Of a stretch of DNA of 64,000 nt, positions 1-7,647 are shown piece by piece. The notes below the pieces were generated by a model. It did not search any database. It was not told where the DNA came from and saw only the letters and a program-made list of their open reading frames with translations. Made by a program: the position numbers and the translations under genes. Within the stretch, counting starts at the first letter, position 1. Each line of letters begins with the position of its first letter. This DNA comes from Haliovirga abyssi (GTDB lineage Bacteria > Fusobacteriota > Fusobacteriia > Fusobacteriales > Haliovirgaceae): positions 992,001 through 1,056,000 of the forward strand of contig NZ_AP027059.1 in NCBI RefSeq assembly GCF_030295325.1. Reading direction: 5' to 3'.

Positions 1-1
1 T

Positions 2-826
2 AGAGATTTTATATATTCAAAGTCAGGAATATATTTTAAAGAAAATAAAATAGAACTTTTAAGAAATAGAATAATAAAAAAAATAAAAGATAATAGTTTT
101 AATTCTTTTAAAGAATATTATTATTATTTGAAGTATAATAGTGATGAAAAAGAGTTTAAGCTATTAATGGATGCTATTACAATAAATGAAACTAAATTTT
201 TTAGAAATAATATTTTAATGTCAAATTTTGAAGCAGTTATATTACCAGAAATTTTAAAAGAAAAAGAAATAAATAGAGAAAAATATATAAAAATATTAAG
301 TGTAGGATGTTCTACTGGAGAGGAACCATATACAATAGCAATGATATTGGAAGAGAATAAAGATATTTTAATGGAAAAAGGGATAAGTTACAAAATAGTG
401 GCTGGAGATATTAGTTCAAAAGCTTTAAATTCTGCTAAAGAAGGTATTTATAAAACAACACAATTTAGGGCAACTAAAGATAAATATATAAAAAAATATT
501 TTAAAGTTATAGGAGAAGGAAAGTATGAAATAGATTTTAGTTTAAAATCTAAAATTGATTTTAACTATTTAAATCTAGCAGATTTAAATAGTTTGAAATC
601 TTTAGGTAATTTTGATATTATATTTTGTAGAAATGTAATGATATATTTTGACAATGATTTTAAAACAAAATTAATAAAACAATTTTATGAGATGTTAAAT
701 GAAAATGGATATTTATTTATAGGGTATTCAGAATCTTTATTTTCTATAAATAATGATTTTAAATTAAAACAATTAAATGGTTCAATAGTATATAAAAAGG
801 AGGCTGAAAAATGTCAAAAATATTAA
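2..826 (+). CDS. cheR: Chemotaxis protein methyltransferase CheR (5' end outside window)
   Basis: CheR uses S-adenosylmethionine to methylate glutamates on chemoreceptors during adaptation. The frame is open from base 2, before any plausible start, and the first residues (RDFIYSKSGIYF) match the usual CheR N-terminal helical domain, so the true start lies upstream of the window. The SAM-binding signature SVGCSTGEEPYTIAM and the later FDIIFCRNVMIYF stretch are both present, with the family TKFFRN segment before them. The end overlaps cheY by 16 bases, so the two are translationally coupled. Family assignment is firm; only the missing 5' part is unknown. It probably belongs to a larger chemotaxis operon (cheA, cheW, receptors) to the left. 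Confidence 0.95.
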   Translation, partial: RDFIYSKSGIYFKENKIELLRNRIIKKIKDNSFNSFKEYYYYLKYNSDEKEFKLLMDAITINETKFFRNNILMSNFEAVILPEILKEKEINREKYIKILSVGCSTGEEPYTIAMILEENKDILMEKGISYKIVAGDISSKALNSAKEGIYKTTQFRATKDKYIKKYFKVIGEGKYEIDFSLKSKIDFNYLNLADLNSLKSLGNFDIIFCRNVMIYFDNDFKTKLIKQFYEMLNENGYLFIGYSESLFSINNDFKLKQLNGSIVYKKEAEKCQKY

Positions 827-1176
827 TAGTAGATGATTCGAGCACAATAAGAAAATTAGTAAAATTTACATTACAAATGAAAAAGCATGAAGTAACATTG
901 GCTGAAGATGGATTGCAGGCGTATAGATTATTTATGCAATATGATTTTGATTTAATTATAACTGATTTGAATATGCCTATAATGAATGGAATAGAGCTTA
1001 TAAAAAAAATTAGGTTAGGAAGTAAATTTAAAGATATACCAATTATATTATTAACAACAGAATCAGAAGAAAAAGATAAAAAAATGGGTGAAAAAGTTGG
1101 AGTAACCAAATATATAACAAAACCATTTCAACCTCCAAAGTTATTAAAAGAGATAGAGGAAATATTAAAATCCTAA
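811..1176 (+). CDS. cheY: CheY-type single-domain response regulator
   Basis: A stand-alone 121-residue receiver domain, the usual CheY length. The acidic pocket is D8 and D9, the phosphoacceptor is D52 in TDLNMP, T82/T83 is the switch threonine and K104 (TKPF) the conserved lysine, so all active-site positions are intact. It would be phosphorylated by CheA and carry the signal to its target. The start codon lies inside the end of cheR behind an AAGGAGG site, and cheB follows 24 bases after the stop. No flagellar gene is in view, so whether the target is a flagellar switch or another output cannot be decided here. Confidence 0.93.
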   Translation: MSKILIVDDSSTIRKLVKFTLQMKKHEVTLAEDGLQAYRLFMQYDFDLIITDLNMPIMNGIELIKKIRLGSKFKDIPIILLTTESEEKDKKMGEKVGVTKYITKPFQPPKLLKEIEEILKS

Positions 1177-1200
1177 AATTTTTTATGGGAGGTTATAATA

Positions 1201-2304
1201 ATGATTAATGCAATGGTTGTAGATGATTCATCTTTTATGCGAAGAGCTATAAAAAAAATATTAGAAAAAAGCGGAAAAATAAAAGTTATAGAAATGGCAA
1301 ATAATGGAAAAGATGCTTTTGATAAATTAATGAACAACGATGAAATAGATGTAATAACAATGGATGTAGAAATGCCTATAATGGATGGATTGGAGGCTAC
1401 CAAGCTTATAATGGATAATAAGCCGCGTCCAATAATAATATTAAGTTCTGTCACACAATATGGGACAGAGAGTGCTATAAAAGCTCTTGAATATGGTGCG
1501 GTAGATATTATTGTAAAATCAGGAAATCTTTCTTTAGATATGAATAAACTGTCTAATGAGATAGTTGATAAAGTTATCTCTGTTTCAGGAGTAACTATAA
1601 AGAATAATATGAGAAATTTATTGATAAAAAATAAAATATTAGAAAAAAGTATAAAGAAATATGATAGTGAGTTTATATATTCGAAAAATATTAGATATAA
1701 AAAATTAGAAAGAATGGAAAAAAATCCAAAAGTTTTATTTATAGGAGCTTCAACTGGAGGACCAAAAGTATTGAAAAAACTTATAATGGGATTGCCAAAG
1801 CTAAACTTACCTATAATAATAACCCAACATATGCCTAAAGGATTTACAGAATCACTTGCAAAAACTTTAAATTCTGTAAGTGCAATGGATGTAAAAGAGA
1901 TTGCAATAGGAGAAGAGTTAAAGAGTGGGATCGTTTATGTCGTTCCTGGTGGAACGGAACATACTATATTAGAAAAAAAAGATGGGAAATTAATATTTAA
2001 TTTAAAATCAAACAATGAAGAAAATAAATTTTATATTCCATCTGTAGATGTTATGTTAAAATCGTTAGTAGATATATTTAATGGAAGAGTATTTGTGATT
2101 ATATTGACAGGAATGGGGAATGATGGCTTGGATGGTGTTAAATATTTAAGGAAATATAAGAACGGATATGTAATAGTAGAATCAGAAGAGACAGCTATAA
2201 TATATGGGATGCCAAGAGTTATTGCAGAAGAAAATTTAGAAAATGAAATATTAGAAAATGATAAAATTGCAGATAGAGTTATAAAATTATTAAAAACTGT
2301 TTAA
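1201..2304 (+). CDS. cheB: Chemotaxis response regulator protein-glutamate methylesterase CheB
   Basis: CheB removes methyl groups (and deamidates glutamines) on chemoreceptors, opposing CheR. The 367-residue protein has an N-terminal receiver (D8, D9, phosphoacceptor D55, K106) joined by a poorly conserved linker (about 130-172) to the methylesterase domain. The catalytic triad is visible as S184 in GASTGGP, H210 in ITQHMP and D308 in TGMGNDG. A GGAGG site sits just ahead of the ATG. With cheR and cheY it forms the adaptation part of a chemotaxis operon. No clear terminator follows; the 94-base gap to the next gene is featureless apart from its ribosome binding site. Confidence 0.95.
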   Translation: MINAMVVDDSSFMRRAIKKILEKSGKIKVIEMANNGKDAFDKLMNNDEIDVITMDVEMPIMDGLEATKLIMDNKPRPIIILSSVTQYGTESAIKALEYGAVDIIVKSGNLSLDMNKLSNEIVDKVISVSGVTIKNNMRNLLIKNKILEKSIKKYDSEFIYSKNIRYKKLERMEKNPKVLFIGASTGGPKVLKKLIMGLPKLNLPIIITQHMPKGFTESLAKTLNSVSAMDVKEIAIGEELKSGIVYVVPGGTEHTILEKKDGKLIFNLKSNNEENKFYIPSVDVMLKSLVDIFNGRVFVIILTGMGNDGLDGVKYLRKYKNGYVIVESEETAIIYGMPRVIAEENLENEILENDKIADRVIKLLKTV

Positions 2305-2398
2305 TCATGATTTGGGTTAAATTTCATGCTATTTTGACGAGATGGTTAATTTGAAAAGTTCAGATTGAAAATATTATTTTTTAAAAAGGAGTAATAAA

Positions 2399-3586
2399 AT
2401 GAAAGCAACTGGAATAATTGTAGAATATAATCCTTTTCACAATGGACATAAATATCACATAAAAAAAGCTAGAGAAGTGGGAAATTCTGATTGTATAATA
2501 GCTGTTATGAGTGGGGATTTTTTACAAAGAGGAGAACCTGCTATTTTGAATAAATGGGAAAGAACGAAAATGGCCTTATTAAATGGAGTGGATATAGTAT
2601 TGGAACTTCCAACAATTTATTCTACACAATCAGCAGAAATATTTGCATATGGAGCTATTTTAGTTTTAGAAGCAATGAAAGTTAAAAATTTAGTTTTTGG
2701 TTCTGAAAATGGAAATATTTCTAATTTTTTAAATTATGTTGATTTTATAGAAGAATTTAAAGATGAAATTGATTTTGAAATAAAAAAACTTATAAAAACA
2801 GGAATTAGCTATCCTAATGCAATGAGCAATGTTATTGGCAAAAAAATAAAAATAGATGGATTTTTACAACCTAATAATATTTTAGGAATTGAATATATAA
2901 AGGCAATAAGAAAGTTGAATTTGTTAATAGAGCCACTTACTATAAAAAGAGAAAAATCAAATTATAATGATAAAGATATAAAGGGAAATATTGCAAGTGC
3001 AACAGCAATAAGAAAAACTATATTTGAAGGAGATATAGAAAAAATAAAAAAAGCTATCCCAGAAGAAACTTTTGGAATTTTATCTAAGAATGTAAAAATG
3101 AAAAATTTAAAAAAAATAGATGATTTTTATCAAATTTTAAGGTATAAAATTATTAGTGATAAAGAAAAGCTATTAGATATACAAGATTTAGAAATTGGGT
3201 TAGAAAATAGGCTATATGAAGCAGCACTAAAAGCAAAAACTTTTTATGAATTTTATCAATTAGTAGTAACTAAGAGATATACAATGTCAAGATTATATAG
3301 AGTTTTTACACATATTTTATTGGGAATAACAAAAGAGATGACTGATAATGCAAAAAATATAGATTCTATGTATGGGAGAATTTTGGGAATTTCTGATATT
3401 GGGAAAAAATATTTAAGAGATATAAAGCAAGATGAATCTCTTGAGATAATAACTAATTTAAAAGAAAGTAAAAAAATAAAAGGGGGAAAACGAGCAATTT
3501 TTGAACTTGGATTAAAAAGTTCATATATATATTCGATAGATAAAGAGTATATAGAACCTAGATTCCCAATTTTTTTAAAATATTAG
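2399..3586 (+). CDS. tmcAL: tRNA(Met) cytidine acetate ligase (YlbM/TmcAL family)
   Basis: The family uses ATP and acetate to make N4-acetylcytidine at the wobble position of elongator tRNA-Met. The N-terminus (GIIVEYNPFHNGH) carries the nucleotidyltransferase HxGH motif at H14-H17, followed by the typical MSGDFLQRGEPA and NKWERTKMALLNGVD segments. The length of 395 residues is normal for the family. The ATG is preceded by AAAGGAG at good spacing. It appears to be a single-gene unit between the chemotaxis operon and the BMP-protein gene. Function is taken from the characterised Bacillus subtilis family member; nothing in this sequence contradicts it. Confidence 0.92.
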   Translation: MKATGIIVEYNPFHNGHKYHIKKAREVGNSDCIIAVMSGDFLQRGEPAILNKWERTKMALLNGVDIVLELPTIYSTQSAEIFAYGAILVLEAMKVKNLVFGSENGNISNFLNYVDFIEEFKDEIDFEIKKLIKTGISYPNAMSNVIGKKIKIDGFLQPNNILGIEYIKAIRKLNLLIEPLTIKREKSNYNDKDIKGNIASATAIRKTIFEGDIEKIKKAIPEETFGILSKNVKMKNLKKIDDFYQILRYKIISDKEKLLDIQDLEIGLENRLYEAALKAKTFYEFYQLVVTKRYTMSRLYRVFTHILLGITKEMTDNAKNIDSMYGRILGISDIGKKYLRDIKQDESLEIITNLKESKKIKGGKRAIFELGLKSSYIYSIDKEYIEPRFPIFLKY

Positions 3587-3626
3587 ATTTTTTTATTGTA
3601 CTATTAAAAAAAAAATAAAATCTAAA
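3583..3626 (+). terminator. Possible AT-only hairpin after tmcAL
   Basis: The arms TTAGATTTTTTTATT and AATAAAATCTAA flank a short loop starting at the tmcAL stop codon. The stem is almost all A-T and no separate T-tract follows, so it is a weak terminator candidate at best. Confidence 0.3.
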
Positions 3627-3696
3627 TTATCTATATTATAAAAAGCTTTTCATTGGCTTAGATTGTCCTATTGAGAGAAAGTGCAAATATTTTAAG

Positions 3697-3725
3697 TTGA
3701 CTTTTTAAGCGTTATATGGTATATA
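3697..3725 (+). promoter_or_regulatory. Sigma-70-type promoter for the BMP-protein gene
   Basis: TTGACT at 3697-3702 and TATATA at 3720-3725 are separated by exactly 17 bases, about 40 bases ahead of the start codon at 3763. The match and spacing make this a good housekeeping promoter. The rest of the 3587-3762 gap holds nothing else that I can assign. Confidence 0.65.
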
Positions 3726-3762
3726 TTTAAGCATAACAAACTATATTGAGGAGGAGATTTGT

Positions 3763-4797
3763 ATGAAATTAATCAGAAAAAATTTAGTATTAGTATTGGT
3801 ACTAATGCTAACAGTAGGGGCAGTAGCTCAAGCGGGATTATTTGATTTTTTTAAGAAAAAATCAGACACAAAAGTAACAAAAAAGGCGACAGTGAAAAAA
3901 TTAAAAGCAGGAATTGTATTTTCAATCGGTGGATTAGGAGACAAATCATTTAATGATTCAGCTTTCAGAGGAATGAAAATGGGTAAAGACAAATTGGGTG
4001 TAGAATTTAATTATGTTGAACCAGCATCACCAGCAGAAGATGAACAATATTTAAGACAATATGCAGAAGCAGGATATGATTTAGTAATAGCAACAGGATT
4101 TTTAATGCATGATTCATGTGAAAAGGTTGCCAAAGAGTTTCCAAATATTAAATTTGCAATAATTGATTCTTATGTAGATTTACCAAATGTATCGTCATTA
4201 TTATTTAAAGAAGATGAAGGATCATTCTTAGTAGGAGCTGTTGCTGGAATGATGACAAAAACAAATACAGTAGGATTTGTTGGTGGAATGGATATACCAT
4301 TAATTCATAAATTCCAAAATGGATTTGAACAAGGTGCAAAATATGTAAATCCTAAAGTAAAAGCATTAAGTGTATATACAAGTGGACCAAATCCATTTAA
4401 TGATCCAGTTAGAGGTAAAGAAGAAGCTTTATCATTAATGCAACAAGATGCAGATGTAGTTTATCATGCAGCTGGTGGTACTGGAATGGGAGTTATTGAA
4501 GCAGCAAAAGAAAAAGGTGTTTATGCAATAGGTGTAGATTCTGATCAAGATGGAGTTGCTCCAGGAGTTGTATTAACAAGTATGATGAAAAATGTTGATG
4601 TAGCAGTATATAATACTATAAAAGCTGTAAAAGATGGTACTTTTAAAGCTGGAGAAAATAGATTTGGATTAAAAGAAAATGGTGTAGGAGTTACTAACTT
4701 CGAATATACTAAAAATAAATTACCAGCAGGAACTATAGAAAAAATAAAAGAAATAAAAGCAAAAATCATTAGTGGAGAAATAAAATTAGCTAAATAA
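3763..4797 (+). CDS. BMP-family periplasmic substrate-binding protein
   Basis: Basic membrane protein (BMP/PnrA-like) family members bind purine nucleosides or related ligands for an ABC importer, and some act in sensing. Residues 1-24 form a signal peptide ending in a signal peptidase I-type site (AQA|G). There is no lipobox cysteine, so the mature protein should be soluble in the periplasm, consistent with a diderm. A charged linker leads to the BMP domain from about residue 47 (GIVFSIGGLGDKSFND), with the GVDSDQDG segment near 250. No ABC ATPase or permease gene is adjacent, and a strong terminator follows, so it is transcribed alone. The ligand is not deducible from sequence. Confidence 0.88.
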   Translation: MKLIRKNLVLVLVLMLTVGAVAQAGLFDFFKKKSDTKVTKKATVKKLKAGIVFSIGGLGDKSFNDSAFRGMKMGKDKLGVEFNYVEPASPAEDEQYLRQYAEAGYDLVIATGFLMHDSCEKVAKEFPNIKFAIIDSYVDLPNVSSLLFKEDEGSFLVGAVAGMMTKTNTVGFVGGMDIPLIHKFQNGFEQGAKYVNPKVKALSVYTSGPNPFNDPVRGKEEALSLMQQDADVVYHAAGGTGMGVIEAAKEKGVYAIGVDSDQDGVAPGVVLTSMMKNVDVAVYNTIKAVKDGTFKAGENRFGLKENGVGVTNFEYTKNKLPAGTIEKIKEIKAKIISGEIKLAK

Positions 4798-4802
4798 TAT
4801 TT

Positions 4803-4832
4803 AAGCGGAGTAGATATCTACTCCGCTTTTTT
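4803..4832 (+). terminator. Rho-independent terminator after the BMP-protein gene
   Basis: A perfect palindrome at 4803-4828 (core GCGGAGTAGA / TCTACTCCGC) runs into a T-tract. It separates the BMP-protein gene from the convergent recJ. Confidence 0.9.
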
Positions 4833-4835
4833 AGT

Positions 4836-4880
4836 TATTAGTAAAGTATAAATTTATCCAGAAAATAAACTATATTATTT
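4836..4880. repeat. Short relative of the 34855-34995 intergenic element
   Basis: The segment from about 4836 to 4875, containing AAAGTATAAATTTAT, matches the left end of the element at 34859-34896 in about nine of ten positions. Both copies lie directly after a terminator. Here the right half, which would give the inverted repeats, is missing. Confidence 0.55.
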
Positions 4881-4881
4881 T

Positions 4882-7503
4882 TTAAAGAAAAAGCTTTATA
4901 TCGTTAGTAGAATAAATTTTTTCATTATTTTTCATATTATTTTTTAAATTTGAAATAATCTCTTTTTTTAATTTATTAGGTAATTCAATATAAAATATTT
5001 TTTTATTATCTTTTTCAAGACTTTCCACATTATTATCATCAACAATAATAATATTTTCAGGTATTTCAATATTGTTTATTATATTTTCAAAATTTTTAAT
5101 ATTTATTATCTTTTTTAGAGTAATTATAGTAGGGGTATCATTATTAATAACTTTGGGAATAACATCATAATAAACTGCAAAATTATATTTATTCTTTATA
5201 GAAATTTTGCTATCAACAATATCGAAATATTCATAAAATATATCATCTAATTTTTTTTCTGTAATTAAAATAGATTTTTTAGAAGTAGTAATCCAATAAT
5301 ATATGCCAATAGATAAAATTATCGTATTGATCCCTACTCCTTCTTGTAAAGGAAGCATAATATTTTTTTTGTTTTTAATAAATTCAGATAGAACCTTTTT
5401 TTGAAAACTGTTATATTCAAAATCTCCTATTAAAAAATTTTTAATTTCTTTAAAGATAACTCCTGGTTTATAAGAATATGTTTCAAATCTCTTTTTCTCT
5501 ATAATATCTATTAAAATTTGAAAATTTGAATCTGTTTTAGTTATGTTGCTAATCTTTAAATCAAATTTTTTATTATACAATTCATTTAAATTTAAAATAA
5601 GTTTAGATGTTGTTTCATTAAAAAAACCAATAATCTCTTTATTGTTGTAAACAGGGATAGACGAGTAATCTTTGTCTAATTTTATATATAACTTATCAGA
5701 AATATCAATTTTATGTTTTGTATAAATAATGGTTTTAATAGGGAATTTATAATTATACAAATAATTATAATAATTATATTTAGAGCTATATTCTTTTTTG
5801 GATTCAACTATATCTGCAGTATAAACTTTAGTGTAATATTTATCTTTGAATTCAGAAATATCTAATTTGAAAGCTATATTATATTTTTTATGAACATCTA
5901 ATTTTTCTTTTAATTCTCCTTCGCCAAACCATACACAGCTTTTATGTGTTGTGCATGGAGTTTCAATATCAAAGCTCAAATGTGATCTATCTTTTCCAAT
6001 TAATCGAATATTTTTTAATGATACATTATTTGTTGCAAAAATAGGTTTCGGATTTCCAAATCCAAAAGGTTCCAATTTTTTTAATACATTAAAAAACTCG
6101 TATGATATGTCATATGGAAAGATAGTTTTATCTATTTTTATAGGTTTAATTAAATCTTTAGAAGATAACCTATTTTTTGCAACTTCATTTATTTTTTCTT
6201 CAAATAAAGGTATATCTTTTTGTAAAATAGAAAAACCAGCTGCACCTTCATGTCCACCAAATCTAATTAATAGGTCTTTTGTTTCAATTAGAGCCTCTAT
6301 TATATTAAATCCTTCTATACTTCTAGCAGAAGCAACAGCGGTTCCATCATCTTTTAATTCCATAATAATGGTAGGTTTATAATATTTATCTGTAATTTTA
6401 GAAGCTACAATACCAATAACTCCATGATGAAAAGAGGTGTCAGATACAACAATTACATATTTATCCGACAAATGGTTTTTGGTAATTTCATTTTCAACTT
6501 TTTCATAAATTGTTTTTTGTATACTTTTTCTTTGAAAATTGTTTTCAATAAGATCATTAGATATAATTTCAGCTTCTTTTATAGATGTTGTTGTAAATAA
6601 TGCTACCCCTTTTTTAGCATCATCGAGTCTACCAGCAGCATTAAAAGTTGGTGCAATTATAAATCCAATATCATAAGTGTTAAATTTTTTTGTGGCGTAA
6701 TTTTCAAATAATTTTTTTAATAACACTTTTAAACCTATATTTTCATTGGAATTAAGTAATTTAAGTCCATGTTTTACAAATATTCTATTTTCTTCTTTTA
6801 AAGGTACAATATCTGCAACTGTACCAATAGCAACAATATATAAAAGAGAGTATGCTTCTTCTTTTATATTATTAGCTTTAAATAAATTTAAAACCAACAT
6901 AAATGCAGTACCTACACCAGCTAGAGATTTAAATTCATAACTATTTTCTATTCTTTTGGGATTTATTACAGCTACTGCAGGAGGGATATTATTATTTATT
7001 TCATGATGATCAGTAATTATGACATTCAACCCAATAGAGTTAGCGTATTGAACTTCATCTACTGAAGATATTCCACAGTCTACTGTAATAACTAAATCTC
7101 CTCCTTGTTCTTTAATGTAAGCTAAAGCCTCTTTATTAAGTCCGTAACCTTCTTCTCTTAAAGGAATATAGTACTCTATGTCATATCCAAGTTTTCTAAA
7201 TGCTAAAACCATTAAAGAGGAAGAGGTTATTCCATCTACATCATAATCTCCATAAATCCAAATTTTTTTATTATTCTGCATAGATTTTAAAATAAAATTT
7301 GTAGCTTCATCCACATCTTTCAATAATAATGGATTAGAGATGTTGTTTATGTCTGGATTAAGAAAATTTATAATTTTTTCTTTTGATGTTATTCCTCTGT
7401 TATAGATGATACTTAATATATCTTGATTAATATTTATTTTTTTTATCTCTTCTGGTATGTTTTTAATGTTCTTTTCTTTATAAATCCATCGAGTGTTTTT
7501 CAT
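4882..7503 (-). CDS. recJ: Single-stranded-DNA exonuclease RecJ, with long C-terminal extension
   Basis: RecJ degrades single-stranded DNA 5' to 3' in recombination and repair. The DHH core is clear: DYDVDG near residue 86, TDHHE near 164, NAAGRLDDA, and the DHHA1 motif GGHEGAAGF, followed by the OB-type domain. I chose the ATG at 7503 because GGAGG lies just before it; an in-frame TTG 12 bases upstream overlaps that site. The protein is 873 residues, much longer than the roughly 580-residue E. coli enzyme, and the last 300 or so residues are an extension. That part resembles a worn-down helicase-type ATPase fold (FQKKVLSEF, QEGVGINT, later IIIVDD) or the RecJ C-terminal domain of Firmicutes. 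It is transcribed divergently from the phosphatase gene. Confidence 0.93.
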   Translation of the reverse strand: MKNTRWIYKEKNIKNIPEEIKKININQDILSIIYNRGITSKEKIINFLNPDINNISNPLLLKDVDEATNFILKSMQNNKKIWIYGDYDVDGITSSSLMVLAFRKLGYDIEYYIPLREEGYGLNKEALAYIKEQGGDLVITVDCGISSVDEVQYANSIGLNVIITDHHEINNNIPPAVAVINPKRIENSYEFKSLAGVGTAFMLVLNLFKANNIKEEAYSLLYIVAIGTVADIVPLKEENRIFVKHGLKLLNSNENIGLKVLLKKLFENYATKKFNTYDIGFIIAPTFNAAGRLDDAKKGVALFTTTSIKEAEIISNDLIENNFQRKSIQKTIYEKVENEITKNHLSDKYVIVVSDTSFHHGVIGIVASKITDKYYKPTIIMELKDDGTAVASARSIEGFNIIEALIETKDLLIRFGGHEGAAGFSILQKDIPLFEEKINEVAKNRLSSKDLIKPIKIDKTIFPYDISYEFFNVLKKLEPFGFGNPKPIFATNNVSLKNIRLIGKDRSHLSFDIETPCTTHKSCVWFGEGELKEKLDVHKKYNIAFKLDISEFKDKYYTKVYTADIVESKKEYSSKYNYYNYLYNYKFPIKTIIYTKHKIDISDKLYIKLDKDYSSIPVYNNKEIIGFFNETTSKLILNLNELYNKKFDLKISNITKTDSNFQILIDIIEKKRFETYSYKPGVIFKEIKNFLIGDFEYNSFQKKVLSEFIKNKKNIMLPLQEGVGINTIILSIGIYYWITTSKKSILITEKKLDDIFYEYFDIVDSKISIKNKYNFAVYYDVIPKVINNDTPTIITLKKIINIKNFENIINNIEIPENIIIVDDNNVESLEKDNKKIFYIELPNKLKKEIISNLKNNMKNNEKIYSTNDIKLFL

Positions 7504-7533
7504 ATAATCCTCCAATTTATTTTTGTTTTATAT

Positions 7534-7563
7534 ATTATAACAATAAAAACTAAGAAATATCAA
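7534..7563 (-). promoter_or_regulatory. Promoter for recJ
   Basis: Read on the minus strand, TTGATA (7563-7558) and TATAAT (7539-7534) are 18 bases apart and lie about 30 bases upstream of the recJ ATG. Confidence 0.65.
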
Positions 7564-7583
7564 TAGAAATAATAAAATTTAGC

Positions 7584-7612
7584 TTTATGATTAAATATAG
7601 TTGTGGTATAAT
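7584..7612 (+). promoter_or_regulatory. Extended -10 promoter for the SpoIIE-type phosphatase
   Basis: TATAAT at 7607-7612 is preceded by TGG, giving the extended -10 pattern TGnTATAAT. The -35 (TTTATG, 7584-7589) is weak. It lies 35 bases before the start codon, back to back with the recJ promoter. Confidence 0.6.
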
Positions 7613-7647
7613 AATAAGAGAATGAGCTGTTTTTAAGGAGGAAAATA

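Noticed and set aside
2305-2398. Promoter for tmcAL starting at a TTGACG near 2335
   Set aside because: No acceptable -10 lies 16-18 bases downstream.
3650-3715. Possible fourth copy of the 56 bp repeat (ACTTTTTAAGCGTT resembles ACTTTTTAAACGTT)
   Set aside because: Only the right-end 14 bases match well; the left end and spacing do not, and the stretch overlaps a promoter, so chance in AT-rich DNA is as likely.
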